From NCBI RefSeq assembly GCF_022539315.1, contig NC_066316.1, forward strand, positions 97,520,179-97,584,178: a stretch of DNA of 64,000 nt. Reading direction: 5' to 3'. Under the pieces are notes generated by a model, which saw only the letters and a program-made list of their open reading frames with translations, was not told the DNA's origin and did no database searches. Of this stretch, positions 12,801-25,115 are shown one piece after another. The position numbers and the translations under genes were made by a program. Source of the DNA: Serinus canaria. Its lineage: Eukaryota > Chordata > Aves > Passeriformes > Fringillidae. Each line of letters starts with the position of its first letter. Position 1 is the first letter of the stretch.

Positions 12801-15349
12801 CCATCCATTCTCTATGGAAATGACCCCTCTCTAAATATCCTGTTACCCAATATTTACTGCACTGGCACAGAGTCCCAAAGGTAAACTTGAAAAGAGGTGA
12901 GTTCAGCCCTCACAAACAACAAACCAAGAAATGCTCTGGGAACAGCAGGCACGTAGGATTCGTTAGCTGGAGCAGGGCTACAAAAGCCATTCACAACACC
13001 CTTCTTGACACTGCTTTACTTCTCCAGGACTCTGCTTGCTAATAAAACTGCAAAAGGATTAACCAAGGAGTTGCACAGAAATTGCCACAAAATGTCTTAG
13101 CATTTTAAAGCAGAAAACCCTTGGCATTGATTTTACAGATGACATACTGAAAAGGTTGGGGGTTTTTGTTGCTTTTTTTTTTTTCTGTTAAAGAAAATAG
13201 GATTAGAGGTAGAGGCTTTTATATACCACCACTTCTGAGACATATGTTCTGCTCTCCCACCAGTTATGAAGTGATTACTGGAGTGGCACAAACAGATTTT
13301 TTTAACAAAGTAAAGGTGTGATTTTCTCAGGTTCTGTGAGAACATGCACACTTATTTTTACCAGCCCAATCTGTTTTCCAGTAGTTTAATGTCCGCAGGG
13401 TTTATAAGGCTATCTTAGGTGTTGGAATCAACGCAGTTTGCAGGGTGCTACCTGACTATGGAAGTTTAAAGAAAAAGACACAGAGAAAGCAGAAATTATA
13501 TAAAACTCAAACTAACATGGGGACCAATTTAAATATACAAAAAAGATTGCCCTTTTTTTTGCTGTTTGCCCATATACAGTACTCTAAAGCTTGAAGGCCT
13601 TCATATTGTAAATAATTGTTTAGTTTTAGAAACCTCACTGAAGATCTACCCCTAAAAAATTTACATATACAGCCTGACATTTAAAAGTATTATTTTTACT
13701 CCAAAAAAAGGAATTTGATCTTATAAATACTTACTGCCAGGAGCAGCAATTCCCAAGTGGAAAGTGGGACTTGATTTCTTGCACTTTGTCTATTTAAGCT
13801 GGCCATAAAATGTTACCAAAGGCACAACTGAAGAGATCTGATTTTATATCCTTTCACACCAATTTTTCAGTGTATTAAAACCAAGGAAAGGAGATTTCAC
13901 TACAAGGCAGTGCAGAGAAAGCATTCACACCTGAATTGGACTGCTCACCTATTCCAGATTCTCAGCCAAAAATCTATAAACACACTAACAGAAGGCAATG
14001 CTCCTCCAAGAGGCTTTAAAGTTAAATGTTGGCCTGTTACTGGGACAAATTTAGAATAACCACTTCAAATGCAGTGAAGAGACTCAGGACCAGAGGAAGT
14101 GAGAACAAAATTTGGTAGGGACTGTACAGGGAAGTACTCAGTTAACATTTAATCCCTGATGAAAATCTTCACAGTTGAGTTTCACTGGTTTAAAAACCAG
14201 TTTATCTGAAAACCCTTTCATGGACATATTTCAAGCTACACTACAGTATCTTAGCTTGTAATTTAGCAACAGAATCTAGACTTTATGTTTCCAGCCTGGT
14301 TGAAGCCTATGCATTTGAAATTCTGCAAAATTTTGATGCAATTTTAAGTATAACCCTTCTGGGGGAAAAAAAAATCTACCTCCTTTTCTGAATCACTGAA
14401 ACATTACAGGCAGAGAAAAGTCTTACATAGGACAATATCCCTTCAGTATTTTTCTGCTCAAATGACTTTACTTTGTTAGTACTCTTAAGACAAGAGGACT
14501 GTAGGGTATTTTCTTGACACAAGATAGCTCAGCCCTCCTAATCAAAATTTTTTGCAAAAACAGTCTTCATCCTTAGCTCTGTGCTGAGGGATCAGAGAGT
14601 GAGGTCAAAGTCATTAGTCCCTGACAAAAGCCTTAACAGGTCCCACCAAACAGGCTAAGTATGATTTGTTGTTGTTGCTTTTTATATTGGATGAAAAGTC
14701 TCCCCTTCTTGAAAACTGGGATTTTCAGTGCAGCCTCTTCTGGCTGAATCTGGGCACATTCACAGGAGCAGAGAGGGGCTGTGTTCACAGCAGCACAGGT
14801 GGTGGAGACCCTGTGGCACAGAACTGCACCCTGCACTTGGGGCTCCTTTGAAATGCAGCTTTCCTGAAATCAGAAGTTTAACTGTAAAGTTGAAAGGAAA
14901 ATGGAGACTGGGAAAAACTCTATACATCAAAACTTGGAGAACAGATAATCCTTTTGTAGGAAGTACCCAGAGATAGCCCTGGTCATTTCATTTAGACCTC
15001 TTACAATGCCAAAGGCACTTGAGACATCCAAGCTGTTCTTACAGCTTTGTTTTTCTCTGCTTGCCCATTACAGTATTTCCTAATCCAGAAACAGCTCCTC
15101 AGTATTGGAACTGGTGATGTTTTGCTCAGGTTTTTTTCACATTAGTTATCTCCTTTACCCCACTCCTTTATTTCCTGTTGGCTGTACCAAATTTGTATCA
15201 GACAAAGCTGTGAACAAATAGACATTCCCATTTTAAAATTTACTATGTATACTGCTTTATCCCATACATACACAAAAACCTTCTCAAACACCTTGCATGA
15301 ATTATAGCATGGTATTTTTATTTACTTTTACTACCTGCTTATTACCATT
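9880..15349. other. AT-rich non-coding DNA
   Basis: Small ORFs only, none with recognisable motifs. T-rich runs near 11,330 and 13,170-13,186. No repeat family was identified. Confidence 0.55.
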
Positions 15350-15397
15350 AAAAAATCCCACACAAACAAAAACAACAATAACAAAAAAAAAACACCC
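15350..15397. repeat. A/C-rich low-complexity tract
   Basis: An AAAC/AACAAT-type simple sequence with an internal A10. Confidence 0.8.
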
Positions 15398-18300
15398 AAT
15401 AGAAATAAAAGTGCAATAATCAATGGGAATGCAAACCATAAGTATCTGCTTTAGATAGACAGAGGCAAAGAAATTAAAAGAGACTTAAACTCTGAGCTAA
15501 TGCTTCATCCCTAATTCATTCTCTTGTACCCACATTTGGAACACCCAGCACAATGAATCTGTGAAAAGACACATTAGTGTGTTGTGGAACTGGTGTAGAG
15601 TAAATTGATGGGGAATTTAATGTAACTCTGACCAGAGACTGGGTCAGAGATTTCAGTAATGAATAATGCTGGACAAACAATATCTATTTTAATTCAGGCT
15701 TTCTTTAGTTGTTTTTTTTTTTTTGCTTTTATTCATACCCAAAATACTTTTGGGGAAGAAGGCTTCTGCTGAGGCATCCTCTACAAGGCACTGAATGTTT
15801 GACAGCAGTCAGTACTTTGTGATTTAACTGCACTGGTATTTCTTAAAAGTAAGAGGTCATATGTCACAAAGCAATGTCAGGGTCTGAACCTCTTCTCTTA
15901 AAGATCACTAAAAATTGTTAAATCCCATTTGCAACAGGAAGAACATACTAGTCCTAATATTGCAGAGTGTGTTTGTACTCAAAACATGTTCACGAGTTCT
16001 CATAATCCTATATTCTAAGGAAGTAAAAATATCTTACATAGTATTAGCATCAAATTGAACAGAAACTCATGCTCTGTGATAAATTATTTCCAAGAAGAAA
16101 AGCTTGCTTTCAAGCTCCTCCCGCCTCAACTTGCTTTTTTAATTTGTAATGAAATAAAACAAGATTTTAAAGAGTGGATATTTGGGAAAAATACAGAAAC
16201 AATGTGCTCTTTCCACTGTAAATACCCATGCTGAACAGACAAAGGAAAGTAGAAGGTGTATGCAGAACCACTGCAAATAAATTGCTACATGTGCTGTATC
16301 TCGTAGAACTGCTGAACAGTTTTTATTACATTTTTGTTCATTGGTGATTGCTATAGAGATCTCTGCATTGCAAGTAGCCACACCATTTTAGTGCTTTGCT
16401 GTTTCAGAAGAGCAGATTTTCTTGATTAATAACAAAAGGTTTTGTTGGGATCAGAGCTGTTTCCCACCATCTCTATGCAAACCCGGCAACACAAACTGTG
16501 TACATTAGCATTTCAAGGAGCCTCCTATTAATGATGGCAAGAAAAGCTTCTCTCGGTGGGTAAAATCCATTTTGTCCTCTCTTGTGACATCTGTTCTAAC
16601 TTTTAAAGCCATAAAGGAAACTAGATAATGCCAGAGAGTCTTTTGATTTACTGTATTGGCACTTGTGATGATGCTTCAGACTATAAAAGCATGTAACCCT
16701 AGTGGACATACATGACTGTGTAAATGTGAACATCTGCATATTCCCACAACATAGGGTGAATTGAACAAGTAATTCCAAAGTTCTTTGTTAAACTTTTAGG
16801 TATCTTTTTTTTTTTCAAGATTTCATAATTATACTTTCAATTACTTCTACACCATACAAAATTCAACATTTTAAATTGTATTTTTATGTAAATGTTTATT
16901 GCTACATATGTTTTTTTAATTAATTTCATTTCCCAGAAGCTTTTCTTTTTCTTACATTTTTGTGAGTGAAGACATTTAAGCAAATAGAGTTGGAGTTACT
17001 GAAACATGGTTAAAAAAATAAAACCCCAAACAGTGTAGAATAAGAAAACGTAAACTAAACCCTGCAGATTTCTTACCTCTTTACACCATCTGTGCAGTAT
17101 TGCTCTTAGGCCTTTTACATTGGTCATCCTGGGAACAAAGCTGAAGGCAGATTCCAGCAGTTTTTCCATTCACTATTCATTCAGAGGTTCATCAGCTCCA
17201 TATGGATCCAGCCAACTGCTGTGTTAAATCAGAGCCTTTTCCCAGAATTGACATGGTAATGAAGTCATGGTATTGCTCACAGAAAAGGCCTCCATAGGTA
17301 TTTTCCTCTCTAACAAATCCAGCCTTTTCACCCCATTCACTCCCTAAAATTATCTCATAACATTACAACATCTGTGAACTGGGTTTTTGCCTTTTAATGT
17401 CTAGCATGCTTTATTACATGACTATGCATTACGTACTGGTTAACAAGACTCCTACACAACCAAGGAAATAAACTTGCACTCTTCCCAGCTCTGATTGTTT
17501 TGTCCCCTTTTAATTTATATCTACTATATTTATTTTTCTGCAGATAGAGCTGTCCAAACTATTGATATACAAGATGAACTTTAAATTTTTTTTATTTCTA
17601 TCAGAAAGTGGCTTCAGAAATATTCCAGAATGAAAAATTGTTTAACCACAAAATGGTAAATCCATCAATACAAAAAATTTCTAAAGATAGTTTGCATTAA
17701 TGGCAACTATGTTCTAAAAGTTTCCTTCAGTTCATCATATGTATGAGCTTTGCTTTAACAGCAATGGTTTAAGATTTTTTAAGGAATAAATATGAGAAAG
17801 TTTGTTTCTGCAATATTTCATCTGCAACAAATATGTAGATACTGCCTTGATATGAAAACACAAGGTAGCTTTATTGGAAAACTATGTCTTTCTTGTAGCA
17901 ATAATGTACTTGAACAAATATGATCTGTAAAATGGGTACCATTACAGATGTGAATGTGTGCCCAAGGTTAGCCACGTGCTGACTAACACAGCACATGAAG
18001 AGATTAGTCTGTTACTTACAGTTAGTGTAGGTTTTGAGATGGTTGTGAGACGTTTCACTTCCAGTCTGCATGTAGGCTGCCATTATTTTTTTGTATGAGT
18101 TAACACTGTGTCCTGGTAAATTCTGGTTTTGGATTGGAAAGCAGAAAGATGCAGAAAGATAAAGCACACACAATTCCCCTTCTGCACCCCAGCACAGCTT
18201 CCACACAAGTGCCTCAGCCAGAGAGAAGCTGTATGCTTACAGACAGTGGGTGCATGGGACAGGTGACTAAAGACTCTTCTTAGAGAAATTGTCCATGAGA

Positions 18301-21300
18301 TTCCTCCTCACAGTGCTGGTCCCAGCACCTCAAGGCAGACATGGCAGAGTTACTGCATGTGCAGACAAGGACAACTAAAACTATCAAAGGGATAGAACAG
18401 TTGCTCTAAGAAGAAATAAGTGACTAAAAAAGATTAGAGCTCCAATTTGATGATGAGCTAGCTGAGAGAGAGAATATAAGGTTTTTAGAATCACAAAGCA
18501 GAAGTCTTCAGCAACTTTTGTAATTCTATATCTAGGGGTCACTTGATGAAATCAGTAAGTGATTGACTTAAAAGAGGTAAAAGCACTCCTTTATAAAGCA
18601 TCTACCAAACTTCTGGAGCCTGCTGATGCAGAAGGGTGAGGAGGGAAATAAGTGTAGGATCATTAAAATATGAGATAACTTGATGGACCATGAGTCCATA
18701 AGCAATGATGAAAGAGCTGAGCAGGGCTACAGTCTAACATCCCTATCACAACTGCTCCAGGTGTGGGAGGGAAGTGAAGAAGAATTAATTGCAGAAAGTG
18801 ACCAGGCTAGTATGGTCTTCCTAAATACATTTCCTGTTTCTGCTTTCAGAGACACAACACCTGGGCAGCTGGACACTGGTCTGACCAAACTAGTGTCATC
18901 GCAAAGTTCTTTTTTACATCTTGCAAATGGCATTCAGCCACAACTCTAGAGTTTAGTGTTCATTCTACTGCCACACTCTGCCAAAACTGACCTCAACCAG
19001 AGACCTGCTCTTCAAAGTAAAGCCATCTAAAGGTAGATGGAGCATAAGACCAAGTCATATAAAACAAGGAACTGCTTTGAAACTGAGAGATATCTTATTT
19101 TCATCTGACACAAAATTGTCAGAGTGTCTCCAGTATCAGAAGACACACTTTATCAGTGAGTGACAATTAATGGTTCTTTTATGGGGGGGGGCTCCAACTG
19201 GATATCAGAGACCACATATAGTCACTGACAGCATCTGTGCTGGATCAGTTCCTGGGAAAAAGTATCCTTGTCTGCACTTACTGCAGTGAGGTGCACCCTC
19301 ATGACTGCCTGAGATGTATGCTACCAAGTCAAAAAGGAGCAACAAAAAACACTGGTAGAACACATATGCTGCTTGTGGGTGAGTTAACTCATTATTAGTG
19401 AGATTAGCCAAACAAACATGTCTTTAATCCTGATGTCTTTAAGTCTGTGATGTTTAAGAATACAAAGGTCCAAGTCTGAAGATATTTCTTCTATACTTGT
19501 AATTCCAGAGGGCTACAGAGCTGTAAGTACAATGACAGCTCCACCAGCACAGTTACTCAGAAACATTACCCAGGGTGCATCCAAGCCTGACCTGGGATAA
19601 ATGCCAATAGCCCCAAGAAGAGTAAAGAAGCACTTGATGAACATGAACAACATCCTCAAAATACTTCTGGCAATTGGGGAAAAAAACTTGCCGCTTGTAT
19701 AAAAATAGAAAGAAATGAAGATTAAATAACATCTGCAAAGAAACACTGCACAAGAAAAACATATGGAACTTCTATAGTAGATTATGCAAAAGAATACCCC
19801 TTGCACAATAAATTTGTTTTACCTATCCATGAAAACCAGCTGCTGAGTCAGAGCCAGCCCACTCCATTTGTTCATGCTTTGCCTTTCAAGTTAACTGAAG
19901 TTTCTAGCACCTAACACAATGCTGATTGCTGACAGAGGGCACACAAAGCAAAGACAAACACCACTCTACCTACAGGCCCCTCTGGTCCCTCTGAATTCAG
20001 ACAGGACTCCATCTTGTGAAGTGATGCTGGGCCTTGATGCAACAACTGCTGCAGGAAAAATGTGGAACTGAGAGCAATGTCCAGGCAAGTTTCGAGTCCT
20101 AGTTAGTAAATTCTGCTGTAGCAGCCTCACATTCCAAAAGGATGGCTTCTACCAAGATTTTCTGCTTCCCTTTGGCACCAGGCTGTTATGAAGAGGAAAT
20201 GTTATCACTATCCTCAAGAAATCACACACACTGTCTCCACAGCACAGTATGTCTCCTCCTTTCCAGGCAGCAGAGTTTCCAAGCTGGTTAAAGCCAAGCT
20301 GTCCTGCATAGCAGAGAGCTGAGGTGTTGACTGGCCCCTTGGAGAGCAGCAGAGCAGGGGGAGGGGACACAAATCCCCAGTGCTGGTGAGGAAGATGCAC
20401 TTGTTCTGTCTCTGAGGACAAATGCTAAAGAAGTTGGCCATTCTCTGTGTTTGGACACCTACTGATAACTGATCTCATCCTTTCTTGGAAAGAGCTTTTT
20501 AACTATTCAGTGCACTTTAGACCTCTTTATTCACAAATAGCTGTTTCAAAGTAGCCTGGGGCATGGATGTATGGCATTGTGTTGCAATTGCCTCCACAAT
20601 ATTTGCAAAGGGATTGTTTATCTATTAGGTATTATGCATCTCCCCCACTTGCTTCTTCCTAGAGGCTACTATGAAGAACAATGCAATAGTGCTTGAAAGT
20701 CTTTTAACCCAGTATACAACCATCTCCCTGAACAGCTCACACAATGTATTTACAAAATTACTACACCCAATATTCTGAGATTTTGATGTAGTATCTCCTT
20801 GTCTGCCCCTTACCTATAAACCTGTGGAGATGTATGCCAGAGGTAGTGGTGATGGAGGGAAAAGACTGCTGGTTTGAAATGAGACACTTGCACCTGGTCA
20901 GAATGGTGTTCATTCCTTGGTCAGAGCTGCTCAGCCCTGCTCTCACTGCTCTAACTTCCAGAAGATAAGGAGAAACTAAAGAGGTAAATCTGTCTCCTCA
21001 GCTAAGACTTGCAGGTGAAAACCTGTATTCTGGCTACTTCTTGCATGCTTGTAACAGTGTTTTTCACTGCAACTTCTGTATGGGTACAGGCTGTTTGATT
21101 CAGTGACACTACACAAGACAGGAAAAAAATTCCCTTTTCTCCTCAATTACATTTATTAGATTTGTAACAAATGAAAACAAATGAAGACATTATTTTGTTG
21201 GAAGAATAAGAACCTCAAGAGTTTTTAAAGGAAAGCAGAATCCTTTGCAACATTGTACAGTGCATCCCACCCTGGATGAAACAGCATCTACTTCACATCT

Positions 21301-21639
21301 ACTCAGGGATTTGACGCAGCAAGATAATCAGTTAATTCCAGTTACAATAATGAGCTGGAAAAAAGTCTCCAACATGAAGAATAGCTTTGCTAGCCATTCA
21401 GAAGACAGGCTGCCTCAACACAGAGGTTTGCTGTCAACCCAGGGGCCTGCATTTGGGATGTCACAAAAGAGGCCTCCAAGCCTGGCAAAAGCTGAGGATT
21501 CATGTAGGATCAACTGAAGCTGCGACAGATTCCAAAATATCAGAAGTGACTTCATGTCACTCTGAAAAGATGTTGAAAGGATCTGAGGCACCAGTAGTGT
21601 TCTCTTTTACCCTCCCAGCAGGGCACTGGGACCCAGGCA
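15398..21639. other. AT-rich non-coding DNA, G9 run at 19183-19191
   Basis: No recognisable gene. The hydrophobic frames on the minus strand near 19.5-19.8 kb and the frame at 18,680-18,949 lack any family signature. The part from about 21,240 could be an unrecognised extension of the CR1 fragment that follows. Confidence 0.5.
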
Positions 21640-22985
21640 GAGTGAAACGAGTGCCTAGGGTGAAGGATTGACCATAGGATTGGTGCCATGCTCAGAGCTT
21701 TGGGTTCTCTGATGTGGGACATGCCTTCGAGAGACTGGGCGTGTCAACAGTAGATGGGGCAGACTTGCTCCAGTGGGGCACAAGTGCCTTGGGGAGCAAG
21801 TTGGTGGGACTTACTAGCCAGGGCTTTAAACTAGATTCAGTGGGGAAAGGGATGCTCTGCCAGGTGTCAGTAAGGAACCAGGAAAAAACAGCCCTAAAGC
21901 AAGGAAACACCAAAAATCATCCCAAAGGAATTGGAGAGGGCTCCTCCCAAAAGACAAAGAGCTCAACAGCCCAGTTACACCAATGCACGCAGCATGGGTA
22001 ACAAACAGGAGGAGTTGGAAACCATGGTGCAATGAGAGGACTAGAACTTAACTGCCCTCACAGAAACATGGTGGGATGAGTTGTCATGTTTGACTAAAGC
22101 ATGGCAACTGAGGCCCACAAGCCTTTCAGAAGAGACAGGCTGGGAAGGGGGGCCAGGGGCTTTTCACCCTATGTTAAGGAGGGGATAGATTGTGAAGAGC
22201 TGCCTCTGAGTAACAGCCATGAACAGGTTGAGAGCTTGTGGGTAAAAATCTAGGACAGGAGCAACAAAGGACACCTGGTGACAGCCACCTGATCAGGAGC
22301 CTGTTGAGGAGGCTTTTTTGCTTCACATACAGGAACTGTCACACTTGCAAGTTCTCATCCTGATGGGTGATTTCAACCACCTGGACATCTGCTGGGAAAG
22401 CAATGCAGCTGGTGCAAGCAGGGCAGGAGATTCCTGGAGTGTGTAGAGGACAACTTCCTGGTCCAGGTGTTAGACAAGGCAACCAGAGGTGAGGCATTAC
22501 TGGACCTGGTGCTCACCAATGTGGATGAGCTCACATAAGGAATTAAGACTGGAGGCAGCCTGAGCTGTGGTGACCACACTCTAGCCTGGTGACAAGCAAA
22601 GTCAAAACCCTGAAGTTTGCAAGAGTGAACTTCCAGCTATCTAAGGAGTTGGTGAATGAGATTCCCTGGGTAACTGGCCTTAAGGACACAGTAGCTAAAC
22701 AGAACTGGCAGCTATTTAAAGCCATTTTTATTATAATACAAGAGCTTCAATCCCAGTGTGCAGGAAATCAAGCAAGGCAGGACAGAAACTGGCACAGCTG
22801 AGCAAGAATCTCCTTCTCATAAAGAGGAGTAAGAAAGCAATGCACAGCCAGTGAATGCAGGGACAGGTCACCTGGGGAGACTACAGATTTTCCCAGCTAG
22901 AAGTAGCTGGGTTTTGAGGCACAAAAGCCCAGAATACAAAGGAAACTATGCTGCTGTTTCCAGTGGAGGAATGAGGAAAGACTTT
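21640..22985 (+). mobile_element. Decayed CR1-type LINE fragment (endonuclease domain of ORF2)
   Basis: Translation in pieces gives CR1 ORF2 endonuclease motifs in the right order. YTNARSMGNKQEEL starts at 21976, TETWWD at 22060, the MGDFN catalytic motif at 22363-22377, then LLDLVLTN, a GDH in place of the usual SDH at 22569-22577, and GQVTWGDYR near 22,862. TETWWD and MGDFN share a frame, but it is broken by stops at 22033-22035 and 22042-22044. The GDH lies in another frame, so frameshifts are present. The element is a dead, partly degraded copy. The 5' edge at about 21,640 is approximate. Confidence 0.85.
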
Positions 22986-24838
22986 TCAGTCTTCAGTCCT
23001 CAAAATTTTTCTAAGTAAAACCACCAAATTTACAGAATGTAAGACATCATATTAATCACATGATGGCAACACGGACTTTTTTTTCTCCATAGCTCACAGC
23101 ATTCTACTCTATTCTGATAAAACCAGCAGATATCTTTGCCTTTTTCTTTCAAAGGGCAAACACATTCTTTTACTCTCCCATCAAAGGGTCCTTTGACTTT
23201 TCACCTCCCTTGGTTTTAGTTCAGCTTCCAACAACAGTCACTTATGGATTCTTGGAAACCAAGGGTAAGTGTACATTTCTAATTTTTATCTCACTATTTT
23301 CAATAGGGGTGGGGCTTGGGGCTTTTTTTCATTCCTGGGCAAGTATTTTCAGCTTCCCCCTCATCTGTTCTGTTCTGGAACAGCTGCTATCTTTGCCACT
23401 TCTTTACATTTTTGCTTTCCACTCGACGTTTGTGTTTAGGTATGTACTTTATCCACACTGTTTAAAATCAAACCACTACCTGCCACTTTTGTTTGCATTG
23501 ACCAACAGCTCCCTAATAATTGCTGCCTCTACATTTAATCAATCCATCAAAAGCCACAGAAAACCCTTGAAATTAAGATTGCAGATAATTAGTAGGATTA
23601 TAATCCACAGACATATAAATCAATAAAGAAATTTAGTTCAAGTTAAGACCACCCATACTTCCCAAACTAAAAATTAAACACCAAAGTAGTAAGATATTTC
23701 ACTGGTTACTTCTGCATTTATCTTCTAGGTGTCTTTTTTGGCCCTCCATAAGAGCACAAACAGTTCAGATAAGCGTTAGGGCACAGAAAAAGAACACATC
23801 CATAAAATAAGGTACTCATTAACAGTAAATTTCAGCATCCAGATTCCTTGCTGATATGCCAAGAAAATCAAGATGAAGGACTGGCAGGAATTTCAGGCCT
23901 GCTGTATATATTCTTCTGTAATTTCTTTTAAGATGAGGTGGGGAAAATGTGCTTAGTTGTTTGTAAGACTTTAAAAGAAGCAAAGTTTGCTTTGAAGTTC
24001 ACAAACTTGTGAATCTTTTAGCTCAGGGCTGTTATATTGAACTGCTTGTTAAGTGCAGCAGGAACAATCTGTTGCACTATTAATTTAAGAGATCTATATA
24101 CCTTCACTACTAATGATGCTGGCATTAAGAAAGGAGGGAGTGCATCCTTCATAAGACCTGATGCTGGAGTGAACTTCACATTGGCAGGTTATGCATCAGT
24201 CTGGAATTTGCAGCTGGATCACATACCCACTTCCTACTTTCTTTTCTTTGCAGTTAGTTTACAGCTTTTGCAACTTGCTTAATTTCATGTCAATTTAGAA
24301 ATTTTAGGTGATTACCAGCTGGTCATTGAGTTCAGTCAAAGGTGTGTCAACAAGACATTTGAGTTCATTTGCATTTAGCTTATTTATCCACGTTAACTGC
24401 AGCCATAGCAGAGCCCAGGTACCTGTGGAGTGCTGCTTACTAATGGCACAAACATCACAAACAGAAAAACAGACAAAAGATTTCAATAAGCAAAGCATCT
24501 GAGAACCTGTAGGATGTTACACAGCACTGGAGCAGGTGCACAGTTGGGTGTGCATTGGCTCCATCCCTGTGCTGGGTGAGCAGGCCACTCTGGAAAGGCA
24601 TAGTATAGCAAAAAATCACAAGTATACAGGCTGGAAATGAGCTGCTGGAATAAGAGAAACAGTCTCAGTGTTTATCTGTCAGTGTCAGTTTTTAAGGTAA
24701 TGGTCAGTGACTGCAGAGCCATGGAACTGACTCAGAGGCAGACACAGTTTGGGACTCCAGCTCCACACTCCCTAGAGACTGAGCTCATTGATTAGATGTT
24801 CACTGACTATAACTGGTGTCATTTGAGATGCCAAGAGG
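22986..24838. other. Unassigned spacer between two CR1 pieces
   Basis: T-rich at 23.2-23.45 kb, where a 138-codon hydrophobic frame (23,210-23,626) starts at a non-ATG codon and reflects composition. I cannot recognise CR1 reverse transcriptase here. Nothing else is supported. Confidence 0.5.
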
Positions 24839-25115
24839 ATGAAAGCAGGGTCTCCTCAGTGGATGCTAACAAGAAGGCAGCAGGCAGAAACAGAGGTACA
24901 GGAAGTTCTATCTGAACATGAGGTAGAACAACTTTTCTGTGCAAGAGATCAGAGCAGGTTGCCCAGACAGGCTGTGGAATCTCCCTCACCAGAGATACTC
25001 AAGAACTATCTGGACACAAATCTGTCCAATGTGCTCTGGGATGACCCTGCAGGAGCAGGGAGGTTGGAACAGATGACCCACGGTGGTCTCTTCCAACCCA
25101 TTCTGTGATTCTGTG
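24839..25115 (+). mobile_element. CR1 LINE 3' end
   Basis: The C-terminal ORF2 tail of CR1 is readable (RLPRQAVESPSPEI, then LDTNLSNVLW). The characteristic 3' end follows: GGTTGGAACAGATGACC, then TTCCAACCCATTCTGTGATTCTGTG, finishing at about 25115 with two copies of the terminal octamer. The 5'-truncated form is typical of target-primed CR1 insertion. It lies on the same strand as the endonuclease fragment 1.9 kb upstream, but the intervening DNA is not recognisably CR1. Confidence 0.92.

Noticed and set aside
23210..23626. 138-codon hydrophobic frame suggesting a membrane protein
   Set aside because: It opens at a non-ATG codon in T-rich DNA. The hydrophobicity is explained by T at second codon positions, and no homologue was recognised.
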